64,000 nucleotides of DNA. Origin: Methylorubrum rhodesianum (GTDB taxonomy: Bacteria > Pseudomonadota > Alphaproteobacteria > Rhizobiales > Beijerinckiaceae). The stretch lies in contig NZ_JACHOS010000016.1 of NCBI RefSeq assembly GCF_014199985.1, forward strand, positions 1-64,000, written 5' to 3'. The position numbers and the translations under genes are program-made. Below, one piece after another: positions 42,880 through 51,843 of this stretch. The first letter of the stretch is position 1. The number at the start of each line of letters is the position of its first letter. The notes under the pieces are model-generated. The model was not told the DNA's origin and did not search any database. It was given only the letters and a program-made list of their open reading frames with translations.

Positions 42880-45849
42880 TCACTCGGCCGCCATCGGTGC
42901 GGCCTCCACGGGCACAACGCGAGCCGCGCAGAACTTGAACTCGGGGATCTTACCGAGTGGGTCGAGGGCCGGGTTGGTGAGGAGGTTGGCCGCGGCCTCG
43001 GCGTAGCAGAACGGCATGAAGATCATGCCCGCCGGCACGTCGCGGTCGGAGCGCACCTTCAACTCGACGGCGCCGCGCCGCGTCTCCAGCCGCATCGAGC
43101 CGCCGGGGCGCAGGCCGAGGCGATAGAGCTCCTTCGGCGCCATGAAGGCCACCGCCTCGGGCTCCAGCGCGTCGAGCACGCCCGCGCGACGGGTCATCGA
43201 GCCGGTGTGCCAGTGCTCCAGCACGCGGCCGGTGGAGAGCACCATCGGGAACTCGGCGTCCGGAACCTCGTCCGGCGGCACGATCGCCGCGGGGACGATC
43301 TTGGCGCGGCCGCTCTCGGTCGGGAAGCCGGCGTAGAAGATGATCTCGTTGCCGGGCTGGTCCGGGGCATCGACGGGGTAGGTCACCGCCCCCTCGCGCT
43401 CCAGGCGCTCCCAGGTGATGTTGTTCAAGGACGGCATCACCTGGGCCATCTCGGCGAAGATGTCCGCCGGGCCGCCGTAGTTCCAGTCGAGGTCCAGCCG
43501 CCTGGCCAGTTCCTGGATGATCCACCAATCCTGGCGCGCGTCGCCGGGGGGCGCGACCACCGGCTGGGCGATCTGCACGCGCCGGTCGGTGTTGGTGAAG
43601 CTGCCGGCCTTCTCGGCAAACGCCGAGGCGGGCAACACCACGTCGGCGTGGAAAGCGGTCTCGGTCAGGAACAGGTCTTGCACCACGAGATGGTCGAGCA
43701 TCGCGAGCGCATGGCGGGCATGGTTGAGATCGGGGTCCGACATCGCCGGGTTCTCGCCCTCAACGAACATGCCCTTGATCTCGCCCGCGTGGATCGCGCG
43801 CATGATCTCGACGACGGTGAGGCCCTTCTGCGGATCGAGGGACTGGCCCCAGAACTCCTCGAACAGCTCGCGCACCGCGTCCTTCTCCACCGACTGATAG
43901 TCTGGATAGACCATCGGGATCAGCCCGGCGTCGGAGGCGCCTTGGACGTTGTTCTGGCCGCGCAAGGGGTGCAGCCCGGTGCCCGGACGGCCGATCTGGC
44001 CGGTGATCAGGGCGAGCGCGATCAGACAGCGTGAGTTGTCGGTGCCGTGGACATGCTGGCTGACGCCCATGCCCCAGAAGATGATCGAGGACTTGGCCCG
44101 AGCGTAGAGGCGCGCGACCTCACGCAGGGTCTCGGCGTCGATACCGCAGACCGGTGCCATCTTCTCCGGGGTGAAGTCGACGATCTTTTCCTTCAGCGCC
44201 TCGAAGTTCTCGGTGTAACCGGCGATGTACTGCTCGTCGTAAAGCTTTTCCTCGACGATGACGTTCAGCATCGCGTTGAGCATCGCCACGTCGGTTCCGT
44301 TGCGGAACGCGAGGTGCCGGTAGGCGTGGCGCGATAGCGACTGGCGCCGCGGGTCCATGATGATGAGCTTGGCGCCGCGCTGCTTGACCGCGTTCTTGAG
44401 GAAGGTCGCGGCGACCGGGTGATTCACGGTCGGGTTGGCGCCGATCACGACGATCACCTCGGCATCGAGCGCCGCCGAGAAGGGGGCGGTGACGGCGCCG
44501 GAGTTCAGGCCCTCCATCAGGGCTGCGACCGACGAGGCGTGGCACAGCCGGGTGCAGTGATCGACGTTGTTGGTGCCGAAGCCGAGGCGCACGAGCTTCT
44601 GGAAGAGGTAGGCCTCCTCGTTCGAGCCCTTCGCCGAGCCGAAGCCCGCGAGCGCCTTGCGCCCGTTCGTATCGCGGATCCGCTTGAGGCCGCCCGCGGC
44701 GCGGTCGAGCGCTTCCTCCCAGGTCGCCTCGCGGAAATGGGTCCAGGGGTTGGCCGGATCGACCTGATCATTGGCGTCCTTAGGGACGTTCTCCAGGCGG
44801 ATCAGCGGCACCGTCAGCCGATGGGGATGGTGGACGTAGTCGAAGCCGAAGCGGCCCTTCACGCACAGCCGGTTGTGGTTGGCCGGGCCGTTGACGCCCT
44901 CGGCGTAGACGATCTTCTCGTCCTTGACCTTGTAGGAGACCTGACAGCCGACACCGCAATAGGGGCAGAGCGACTTGACCTCACGGTCGGGATAGACCGT
45001 CCGGGTCTGGTTCTCGTCGAGATAGGCCGAAGGCATCAGCGCGCCAGTCGGGCAGGCCTGAACGCACTCGCCGCAGGCGACGCAGGTCGAGGCCCCCATC
45101 GGATCGTCGAAATCGAACACGACCTTGGCGTCCGCCGCGCGGTAGGCCATGCCGATCACGTCGTTGACCTGCACTTCGCGGCAGGCGCGGACGCAGAGAT
45201 TGCACTGGATGCAGGCGTCGAGGTTGACGCTCATGGCCGGGTGGCTGACGTCGCGGGTCCAGCGCTCCGCCGCCGGGAAGCGGCTCTCGGACACGTCGAG
45301 ATAGTCGGCCTGGACCCAGAAATGCGAGGATGGGTCGTGCGAGGTCGCGCGTTCGGGCTGATCGGCCACGAGCAGTTCGAGGACCATGGCACGGGCTTTG
45401 GTGGCGCGCTCGGTCGCGGTCTTCACCTTCATGCCGATGGCGGGCGTGCGCTTGCACGAGGCGGCGAGCACGCGCTCGCCCTCGATCTCGACCATGCAAG
45501 CGCGGCAATTCCCGTCCGGGCGGTAGCCGGGCTCCGGCTTGTGGCAGAGATGCGGGATATGCGTGCCGAGGCGCTTGGAGACCGCCCAAATCGTCTCGCC
45601 GGGCTGAGCCTCGACCTGTCGGCCATCGAGCTCGAACGTGATCGTAGCGGGCGCGACCGGGCCGTCCTTGAGGCCGAAGGTGCCCGAGGGCTCGGGCGCG
45701 GCCTGGCCGCCGGACTTGGCGCCCTGCGAGTAGGCGCCGCCGGAGGCGGCTTGCGCACCGTTCGTCGGGCCGCCGGCATCCTGCCGGCCGTTGGCGCGGA
45801 TCTCGGGCCGGTCGGTCTTGTCGCCGCGCGGTTCGGGGCCGTTGCTCAT
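42880..45849 (-). CDS. fdh1A: NAD-dependent formate dehydrogenase alpha subunit (Fdh1A, W/Mo-bis-MGD)
   Basis: The 989-residue catalytic subunit oxidises formate to CO2. A disordered Gly/Ala-rich N-terminus (1-65) precedes a [2Fe-2S] ferredoxin domain (Cys102, 115, 118, 132). Two [4Fe-4S] clusters follow (CIQCNLC...C ~213-223; CVACGEC...C ~256-266), then the molybdopterin-domain cluster LCPYCGVGC (~295-302, with Cys329). The metal ligand is Cys432 in DHCTRLCH, not selenocysteine. MeFDH1 of M. extorquens, known as a tungsten enzyme, has this length and subunit order. Electrons pass to the FMN-containing beta subunit encoded upstream. ATG with GGAG upstream. The enzyme is the last step of methanol oxidation and a source of NADH. 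Confidence 0.95.
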   Translation of the reverse strand: MSNGPEPRGDKTDRPEIRANGRQDAGGPTNGAQAASGGAYSQGAKSGGQAAPEPSGTFGLKDGPVAPATITFELDGRQVEAQPGETIWAVSKRLGTHIPHLCHKPEPGYRPDGNCRACMVEIEGERVLAASCKRTPAIGMKVKTATERATKARAMVLELLVADQPERATSHDPSSHFWVQADYLDVSESRFPAAERWTRDVSHPAMSVNLDACIQCNLCVRACREVQVNDVIGMAYRAADAKVVFDFDDPMGASTCVACGECVQACPTGALMPSAYLDENQTRTVYPDREVKSLCPYCGVGCQVSYKVKDEKIVYAEGVNGPANHNRLCVKGRFGFDYVHHPHRLTVPLIRLENVPKDANDQVDPANPWTHFREATWEEALDRAAGGLKRIRDTNGRKALAGFGSAKGSNEEAYLFQKLVRLGFGTNNVDHCTRLCHASSVAALMEGLNSGAVTAPFSAALDAEVIVVIGANPTVNHPVAATFLKNAVKQRGAKLIIMDPRRQSLSRHAYRHLAFRNGTDVAMLNAMLNVIVEEKLYDEQYIAGYTENFEALKEKIVDFTPEKMAPVCGIDAETLREVARLYARAKSSIIFWGMGVSQHVHGTDNSRCLIALALITGQIGRPGTGLHPLRGQNNVQGASDAGLIPMVYPDYQSVEKDAVRELFEEFWGQSLDPQKGLTVVEIMRAIHAGEIKGMFVEGENPAMSDPDLNHARHALAMLDHLVVQDLFLTETAFHADVVLPASAFAEKAGSFTNTDRRVQIAQPVVAPPGDARQDWWIIQELARRLDLDWNYGGPADIFAEMAQVMPSLNNITWERLEREGAVTYPVDAPDQPGNEIIFYAGFPTESGRAKIVPAAIVPPDEVPDAEFPMVLSTGRVLEHWHTGSMTRRAGVLDALEPEAVAFMAPKELYRLGLRPGGSMRLETRRGAVELKVRSDRDVPAGMIFMPFCYAEAAANLLTNPALDPLGKIPEFKFCAARVVPVEAAPMAAE

Positions 45850-45914
45850 GCGTCCGCTCCAGGCTCTGGCTTCGTCGGGGGCGTCAGTATCGGGATAGGC
45901 GTCGGGTCAGGCAT
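45846..45914 (-). CDS. 22-codon mini-ORF bridging fdh1B and fdh1A
   Basis: Its ATG overlaps the fdh1B stop (TGATG) and its stop overlaps the fdh1A start (ATGA), so it fills the 64-base gap exactly. The peptide is rich in proline and threonine (MPDPTPIPILTPP...). It may have no function of its own but could carry ribosomes from fdh1B to fdh1A, keeping subunit ratios fixed. Chance cannot be excluded for such a short frame. Confidence 0.35.
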   Translation of the reverse strand: MPDPTPIPILTPPTKPEPGADA

Positions 45915-47632
45915 CACTCGGCCGCCACGGCCCGCGGCTCCGGGAACAGGTCGGGGAAGTACTTGATCACGGAGCTGACGGGGTTCGAGGCCGCCTGTCC
46001 GAGACCGCAGATCGAGGCGTCGCGCATGCACTGCGCCAACTCACCGAGAAGCTCGGTGTCCCACACGCCGTTCTCCATCAGCATGCGGGCCTTCTGGGTG
46101 CCTGAGCGGCAGGGGGTGCATTGGCCGCAGGATTCGTCCTCGAAGAACCGCATCAGGTTCAACGCGGCGCCGCGCACATCGTCCTGGTCGGACAGGACCA
46201 CGACCGCCGCCGAGCCGATGAAGCAGCCGTATTTCTCAAGCGTGCCGAAATCGAGCGGGATGTCGTTCATGGAAGCCGGCAGGATGCCGCCCGAGGCGCC
46301 GCCCGGCAGGTAGGCCGCGAAGGTGTGGCCCTCGGACATGCCGCCGCAATACTCGTCGATCAGCTCCTGGATGGTCAGGCCGGCGGGCGCGAGCTTGACG
46401 CCGGGCTCCTTCACCCGGCCCGAGACCGAGTAGGAGCGCAGGCCGACGCGGCCATTGCGACCGTGACCCTTCCACCACTCGGCGCCGCGCTCGACCAGGT
46501 CGCGCACCCAGAACAGGGTCTCGATGTTGTTGATCAGGGTCGGGCGGTTGAACAGGCCGACCTGGAACGGGAACGGCGGCTTGTGCCGCGGCAGGCCGCG
46601 CTTGCCCTCCAGCGATTCGATCAGCGACGATTCCTCGCCGCAGATATAGGCACCCGCGCCCCGGCGCAGGTGGATGCGCGTGCCGCCCTCGGGCAGCTTG
46701 GCGATCTCTCGGGTCAGGATCTCGCGTGAGATCGGGTACTCATCGCGCAGGTAGATGTAGACGTCCGTTGCCTCGACCACATGGGCGCCGATCAGCATGC
46801 CCTCAAGGAAGCGATGCGGATCGGTGTTGAGGTAGAGTTGGTCCTTGAAGGTGCCGGGCTCGCCCTCGTCGCCGTTAACCGCCATCAGCCGCGGGCCGGG
46901 CTCGCCGCGCACGGAGCGCCACTTGCGGCCGGTGGGAAAGCCGGCGCCGCCGAGGCCCCGCAGGCCGCCGTCGTCAAGCACCTTCAGGACGTCCTCGACC
47001 GCGAGTTCACCGCTGCGCAGCCGCTCCAGCACGGCGTAGCCGCCGCCGGCCCGGTAGGCGTCGTAATCGACGTAATCCGGGATGTGGGCGTGCGTGTCCT
47101 CGGCCTCGACCGCAGCGCGAACGGAGGCCAGATCGGCCTTGTGCAGGAAGTTGTGACCGACCTCGACCGCCGGTGCGTGGTCGCATAGGCCGACGCAGGG
47201 CGCACGCACGACGCGCACCGCGTCGGAGGCGAGTTCGCGCTGCAGCGTCTCGACCAACTCGTCGGCGCCGAACATCGCGCAGGTGATGCTGTCGCAGACC
47301 CGCACGGTCAGGCGCGGGATATCGGCCTCGCCCTCCTTCACCACGTCGAAATGCGCGTAGAAGGTCGCGGTCTCAAACACCTCGGCGAAGGCGAGGCTCA
47401 TCTCGTCGGCGAGCGCGGCGAGATGGTCGGCGCTGATCTGGCCGTAGGTGTCCTGGATCAGGTGCAGGTGCTCGATCAGCAGGTCGCGCTGGCGCGAGCG
47501 GGCGCCGAGCAACTCCTCGATCTCGACCTTGGCCTGCGGATCGACCTGACGGCCCTTCGGCACCGCGCGGGCGACGTTGCGGCCACGGCCCGGATGCGCG
47601 AAGCGCCGAACAGTCCCCGTATCCTCACTCAT
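45914..47632 (-). CDS. fdh1B: NAD-dependent formate dehydrogenase beta subunit (Fdh1B, FMN/NAD)
   Basis: A 572-residue diaphorase subunit fusing NuoE-like and NuoF-like parts. An N-terminal thioredoxin-fold [2Fe-2S] domain has VCDSITC and APCVGLC (~112-150). The FMN/NAD domain has GLGGAGFPTGRKW (~228-240), NGDEGEPGTFKDQLYL and GAGAYICGEESSLI. A C-terminal [4Fe-4S] motif reads ESCGQCTPCRSG with a later Cys. It accepts electrons from Fdh1A and reduces NAD+ in the cytoplasm. It is the first subunit gene of the operon (beta before alpha). ATG start. Length equals that remembered for M. extorquens Fdh1B. Confidence 0.95.
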   Translation of the reverse strand: MSEDTGTVRRFAHPGRGRNVARAVPKGRQVDPQAKVEIEELLGARSRQRDLLIEHLHLIQDTYGQISADHLAALADEMSLAFAEVFETATFYAHFDVVKEGEADIPRLTVRVCDSITCAMFGADELVETLQRELASDAVRVVRAPCVGLCDHAPAVEVGHNFLHKADLASVRAAVEAEDTHAHIPDYVDYDAYRAGGGYAVLERLRSGELAVEDVLKVLDDGGLRGLGGAGFPTGRKWRSVRGEPGPRLMAVNGDEGEPGTFKDQLYLNTDPHRFLEGMLIGAHVVEATDVYIYLRDEYPISREILTREIAKLPEGGTRIHLRRGAGAYICGEESSLIESLEGKRGLPRHKPPFPFQVGLFNRPTLINNIETLFWVRDLVERGAEWWKGHGRNGRVGLRSYSVSGRVKEPGVKLAPAGLTIQELIDEYCGGMSEGHTFAAYLPGGASGGILPASMNDIPLDFGTLEKYGCFIGSAAVVVLSDQDDVRGAALNLMRFFEDESCGQCTPCRSGTQKARMLMENGVWDTELLGELAQCMRDASICGLGQAASNPVSSVIKYFPDLFPEPRAVAAE

Positions 47633-47692
47633 GGCGTGACCTGTTTTCAGCGTGATGGGGCGAAGGGGCGTGATGGTGCGGGGGGACAGGGC

Positions 47693-48004
47693 CTACTGGC
47701 CACCGAACGCGCGCAACGGCTGCCCGGCTTCCGACCGGTGCCGGGTCGTGACCGCAGCCGAGGTTTCGTCGAGCGACGCGATCCGGGGCCCGGCAACGGC
47801 ACCCAGTTCCACCTCAAACGCATCGAGCGCGGCGTTCATGCGCTCCACCCGGTCGGCCTCCGAGAGAGGCCCCGTCCCGACATCGAGAGCGGCCCGCAGA
47901 GCCTCACGAACCTGAGCGACCAACTCGTCCGTGAGCGGCGGCTTGGTTTCCGCGGCGTAGGCGGCCGCGGCAGCATGTGCCAGTCGGTCGGCATCCATGG
48001 TCAT
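47693..48004 (-). CDS. Hypothetical small protein upstream of fdh1B
   Basis: A 103-residue mostly helical soluble protein (MTMDADRLAHAAAAAYAAET, then LTDELVAQVREALRAALDVG). It lies 60 bases upstream of fdh1B on the same strand, so it is likely the first gene of the fdh1 transcript. A second ATG two codons in is possible. Composition and codon bias look real. No family is recognised; an accessory role in formate dehydrogenase expression or assembly is only a guess from position. Confidence 0.5.
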   Translation of the reverse strand: MTMDADRLAHAAAAAYAAETKPPLTDELVAQVREALRAALDVGTGPLSEADRVERMNAALDAFEVELGAVAGPRIASLDETSAAVTTRHRSEAGQPLRAFGGQ

Positions 48005-49196
48005 GCCTAACCGAAAACCGGGAAGAGGAAGCTACGCACTTTGAACCCGATCATGCCACCACTCGACACCCCTGCGTTATAATGCAGGTCATATGTCGAA
48101 CTGACATTATAGCAAATTGCGTGTACGGCATACCCCGCCAGCGTCTCGAGCATCCCCAGCCAGGCGCGCGGTATGTTCTGCCCGGCGCACCGGGCTACGG
48201 CCAAGAGGAAAATCTTGTCTTTTCCCACCGCAATATTAGGAAAATCAGTGTATACAAAATGGTTTCTGAACATTTCCGATAGACAAATTACTTGTGTTTC
48301 GCAAAACTACTAGATCCAGAAAGATTTCTCTGACCATGGCTTATCTAATTTATGAATCGCCTCTAAAATCGAAAATATCCGATGTACGAAACCTTAGTAT
48401 TTCTGCATATTTTTTAAATGATTAAAATCTTATCATTAAATCATCTAGTCACTACGAGGCGAGTATTAATATTTTATTCGGCCGATAAGTGATGAATCGA
48501 ATACACGTATTGCAACAAACATATCTAGCGAATCGTGTTCAGGCGCAACATCACGCACCTCGAATGAATCGAACGGTCATATATTTCATTGGAAAATTTC
48601 GAGCACAGCCAATTCGCTTCGCAATCTTTCTGACGATCCGCAGCATTACGTTCGTTTTCTTGTTTCCAGGCGTTGTCCGCTCGACAATCTCAGAACCCAT
48701 TCGATGTGCAGTTTTCCGAGGTCCGGAACAGGTCCGGGCTGTGTGAAAACAAGCTGATTCGATAGCGTGAACACCGCTCCGGGAAGGTCCGGGTGAAGCG
48801 CTTCATCGCAGGCGAAGATCGGCAGCAGATCACTCTCCTTCCCAACGGCCTCACTACCTCGGCATCGCAATCGATAACGCGCGGATCCTTTCGAAACAGA
48901 GCCACCGCTGAACTGGGCACCGCAATCGAATGGGTCGCGGTGGGCCAGTACGATTGTCGCCTCCCAGGGATCCGAATGAGCCGCTGCGGACCCTTCGTCT
49001 GCCTATGCGGATGTTCGCTCGGAAGGCGAAACTGACCTGATCGCGGCGGCCACGGCATCGGCGGGTTTCGGCAGGTTCAGGCACATTGCCGATCTGCATC
49101 CGTCGAACTCGACGCTTGGCGTCGTCCCGCGGGGAACACGGGCCGACACGGTCGCTTTGCCATCTGTTCGGGTTTGTCGGCCGATGGGTGGTGAGC
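48005..49196. other. AT-rich 1.2-kb region upstream of the fdh1 operon
   Basis: By eye much of 48230-48680 is far more AT-rich than anything outside the island (for example TTTCTGCATATTTTTTAAATG near 48400). Frames at 48007-48273 (minus) and 48489-48746 (plus) lack ribosome sites and family character. The region must contain the fdh1 promoter on its left side. It may be relic of foreign DNA; no transposase or tRNA is recognisable. Confidence 0.45.
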
Positions 49197-49670
49197 ATGC
49201 GGGAATATGGTCCCTCATTTGGCATCGGGTTCGTCGCAGGGATGCGCAGCATGTCCGCCTGCGCCGCGCTGAGTTGGGCCGCCTCGCAGGGCCGGACGCG
49301 TGACAATTTCATACCGGCCGGGGCGGGTGCTCGGGCTCTCGTCACAACGGCCGCGGCGGCCGAGATGGCCGGAGACAAGATGCCATTCGCGCCGGACCGC
49401 CGCATCCTGCCATCCCTCGCGTTCCGTCTCGTCGTCGGCGCTGTCGGAGGCTGGGCCCTGGCTGGGCGACGCGCCGTGCCCGAGTACGGTGCCCTGGCCG
49501 GTGTTGCGGGAGCAGTTGCCGGCACGCTCGTTGGGCGGAGCGCGAGGGGCGGAGATTCCCGCACGGCAAGCGGCCGCTCACGGGGACTTGCCGAGGACGC
49601 GGTTGCCGCAAGCCTCGCCGTCCTGGTGGTCATGGCCGCGGAGCCAAAGCGGCGCTCTCCGTTCTCTTAG
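49197..49670 (+). CDS. DUF4126-like small membrane protein
   Basis: A 157-residue hydrophobic protein beginning MREYGPSFGIGFVAGMRSM. GIGFVAGMRSMSACAALSWA is the typical 'GxxxGxRSM..PA..SW' opening of DUF4126 proteins. KMPFAPDRRILPSLAFRLVVG follows, then AALAGVAGAVAGT-like glycine-rich membrane segments. The function of the family is unknown. ATG chosen with GGTGGTGAG upstream; an extended frame upstream has no family character. A single gene. Confidence 0.65.
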   Translation: MREYGPSFGIGFVAGMRSMSACAALSWAASQGRTRDNFIPAGAGARALVTTAAAAEMAGDKMPFAPDRRILPSLAFRLVVGAVGGWALAGRRAVPEYGALAGVAGAVAGTLVGRSARGGDSRTASGRSRGLAEDAVAASLAVLVVMAAEPKRRSPFS

Positions 49671-50003
49671 CGCCACCAGCGCTTGGACCAGTCCCGGAAC
49701 CCAAAGACCTGCGCGCGTCGCCCGATCGTGGCCTCGGGTACAACGGGTCTGATGCCAGCGGCTGCTGAGGGCACCAGCTGAAGCGTTGAAGTCGTCATAG
49801 CCGCAGCCGAGTGATGAAGACCCGCGCTTGCCGCGCTCCCTAAAGAGCGCCCCCTCCCTGCGGCACTCCCTTCACCGGTCGACCTCGCCGGCATCGGCCG
49901 TGCCCGGCGCAAGCGTGGTCGCGATCACCAGAGGTGCGCTCCACGCCTTCATGGCCATCGGGCATCGCCCTTCGGATGAAAACGGGGCCGCGGCATTATC
50001 ACC
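49671..50003. other. Intergenic region, nothing recognised
   Basis: About 330 bases after the DUF4126-like gene. No convincing frame, hairpin or RNA is visible. Confidence 0.3.
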
Positions 50004-50171
50004 TCAGTCGACGGCGATGATGACGCGGCGCGGGGCGGAGCTGACGATGCAGAGGCCGCCGGCGGACCAGAAGTAGCCGTCGCCCGTCAGGCGCGCGTTG
50101 TCGGGCACGATGGTCGAGGGCAGCGGCCGGAAGTCGAAGCCGGCCGGCACCGCCGAGCCGATGGTCCCGCG
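50004..50171 (-). pseudogene. C-terminal fragment of an unidentified exported-type protein
   Basis: Fifty-five codons on the minus strand after an in-frame stop read RGTIGSAVPAGFDFRPLP, then STIVPDNARLTGDGYFWSAG and LCIVSSAPRRVIIAVD before TGA. The pattern (xRPLPxxIV...GYFxxxxxxIVxxxxRRVIxxVD) resembles the C-terminal strand-rich tails of small periplasmic proteins. There is no start, so it is a truncated remnant. Confidence 0.45.
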
Positions 50172-50238
50172 CTATGAGGACAGTCGTCAGATTGCTTCGC
50201 AGGAGACCGGCACGCGTCTCCGCAGGGACATTTGGCCG

Positions 50239-50472
50239 TTACCTCGGCGGACGCAGCCAACTCGGCGTGTGGGGATCAGACGCAGGCTCGGCGCAGGCGA
50301 GGGCCGCGCCGCAGAGCGACAGCATGGCACGCAGATCCTCCACGCAGGCATCCGCCTCCGCGAGCGTGAGCAGCCCGCCGCGCCGGTACGCGGTACCGGA
50401 CGCTGCCAGGGCGACAACCGCAAACCGACCATCCGGGCAGTCGACGATTCTGTATGTCACCGGACGCGTCAT
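50239..50472 (-). CDS. Small conserved-type protein, paralogue of 51574-51783
   Basis: A 77-residue protein containing YRIVDCPDGRFAVVALAASG, then TAYRRGGLLTLAEADACVED and LRAMLSLCGAALACAE. It aligns along its length with the small protein encoded beyond the sigma-factor gene (YRIIERPDGRFDIAVTLAGG...), so the two are paralogues. It is divergent from the sigma factor. The site GAGGAG directly abuts ATG, so the exact start is uncertain. Function unknown. Confidence 0.6.
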   Translation of the reverse strand: MTRPVTYRIVDCPDGRFAVVALAASGTAYRRGGLLTLAEADACVEDLRAMLSLCGAALACAEPASDPHTPSWLRPPR

Positions 50473-50620
50473 CTCCTCGCCAGCGCAATTGTTCAGGACG
50501 CTCCCAAACGCAGCCGCGAAATGGATCGATCCTCCGAGGCTGTGAGTTAGATGTTCACTGTACGGCGAGGCGAGCCGGCTCAGGCACGCCTCTGCCGATC
50601 GCGCTGACAAAGGACGTGGG

Positions 50621-51334
50621 TTGGTCGACATGTTGATTGCAGGCGGACTCGGTCCGGTTTGCTCGGACCAGAACAGGGAGGCAGGCGCTGCCAAACTGCC
50701 CTTCGCCGTGCAGAAGCATCTCGGAGCGCAGTTGCAGACGACCTATTTCGAGATCGTCGCCTCGGACTCACCGCAGCACCTGCTCGATCTCACCCGGGCC
50801 CTGGAGAGAACGCTCGCGGTTTTGGCCAAGGAGCACAACACGGCATTTCGCGAGGGACTCACGGCGGCGCTCCCCGCCCTGCACGTCTTCGCCCAGTCAC
50901 TTGCGGGAAGTCCGGCACGAGCCGACGACCTCGTGCAGGAGACGGTGCTGAAAGCGTGGGCCAATCAGGATCGATTCGTTCCGGGCACGAATCTGAAGGC
51001 GTGGCTGTTCACCATCCTCCGCAATCACTTCTACACCGAGAAACGCAAGCACAGGCGTGAGGTGGAGGACGTGGACGGCGTCATGGCGGGCCGTCTGGTT
51101 GCCTTGGCGGCGCAGGAACACGGTTCCGACCTTCAGCTCGTCATGTCTCACATCCAGCAACTGCCTGCCCCCCAGCGGGACGCGCTGCTTCTCGTCGGTG
51201 CGCGGGGCCTGACTTACGAAGCGGCCGCGGAAGTGATGGGTTGTCAGACCGGCACGGTGAAGAGCCGAGTGAGCCGTGCCCGCTCCTTCTTGATCGAGCG
51301 GCTGGGCACACCGTCTGCCAAGATGCCGGCTTGA
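50621..51334 (+). CDS. EcfG-like sigma factor with NepR-like N-terminal domain
   Basis: A 237-residue protein. Residues ~29-66 (VQKHLGAQLQTTYFEIVASD, then PQHLLDLTRALE) read like a NepR anti-sigma helix pair. Residues ~84-146 are sigma region 2 (ARADDLVQETVLKAWANQDRF and NLKAWLFTILRNHFYTEKR). Residues ~177-228 are region 4 (LPAPQRDALLLVGARGLTYE and AAAEVMGCQTGTVKSRVSRA). The sigma part matches the EcfG class controlling the alphaproteobacterial general stress response. The fused inhibitor-like segment could autoinhibit it or tether PhyR. TTG is used as start because AAAGGA lies 6 bases upstream; ATG three codons later is an alternative. Confidence 0.75.
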   Translation: MVDMLIAGGLGPVCSDQNREAGAAKLPFAVQKHLGAQLQTTYFEIVASDSPQHLLDLTRALERTLAVLAKEHNTAFREGLTAALPALHVFAQSLAGSPARADDLVQETVLKAWANQDRFVPGTNLKAWLFTILRNHFYTEKRKHRREVEDVDGVMAGRLVALAAQEHGSDLQLVMSHIQQLPAPQRDALLLVGARGLTYEAAAEVMGCQTGTVKSRVSRARSFLIERLGTPSAKMPA

Positions 51335-51573
51335 GCCTCCCTTTAAATCGAGATGAGTTGTTTCAACCACGGCAGGGAAGCAGCTCTGCCGCAAGCATCG
51401 GATGAGTTCGTCCGTAATCCGAGGCAAGACCAGGCTTCTTGCAGATCGATGCCGGCCGAGCATCGTGATTGGGCGGCTTGATACAGTGAAGTTCATAGCT
51501 TGAACTGCATGAAGCGGCGACGCATGACAGGGACGGTCTTTCCGCCCTCAGCCCTCGCTCCTTATTCGTGCTC

Positions 51574-51783
51574 ATGCCTCGCCGCGCCTCGTATCGGATC
51601 ATCGAACGTCCTGATGGACGGTTCGACATCGCCGTGACGTTGGCCGGGGGCGGCACGCATTTCCGAGAGGGCTTGGCAAGTGCGGCGGAGGTGGAAACCG
51701 ATCTGGCCCTGCTCCGCGACTTGATGACGGCCTGCGGCGCCGTCCTTGTTGAGGCTGAGGCGCTCAGCCACCCTGCGGAATAG
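51574..51783 (+). CDS. Small conserved-type protein, paralogue of 50239-50472
   Basis: A 69-residue protein (MPRRASYRIIERPDGRFDIA, then VTLAGGGTHFREGLASAAEV). It shares the YRIxxxPDGRF start, the Gly-Thr centre and the LRxLMxxCGA end with its paralogue on the other side of the sigma-factor gene. A GTG two codons earlier could also start it. Predicted cytoplasmic. Position suggests a link with the stress sigma factor, but nothing in the sequence proves it. Confidence 0.6.
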   Translation: MPRRASYRIIERPDGRFDIAVTLAGGGTHFREGLASAAEVETDLALLRDLMTACGAVLVEAEALSHPAE

Positions 51784-51843
51784 GAGCCGAGAGCCGTCTT
51801 CCTGCGCCGCTCATGGCGGAATACAAGCCCCTAAGCGCGCCCG

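Noticed and set aside
48007..48746. Small frames in the AT-rich region (48007-48273 minus, 48489-48746 plus)
   Set aside because: No ribosome sites, no recognisable domains, and lengths expected by chance in AT-rich sequence.
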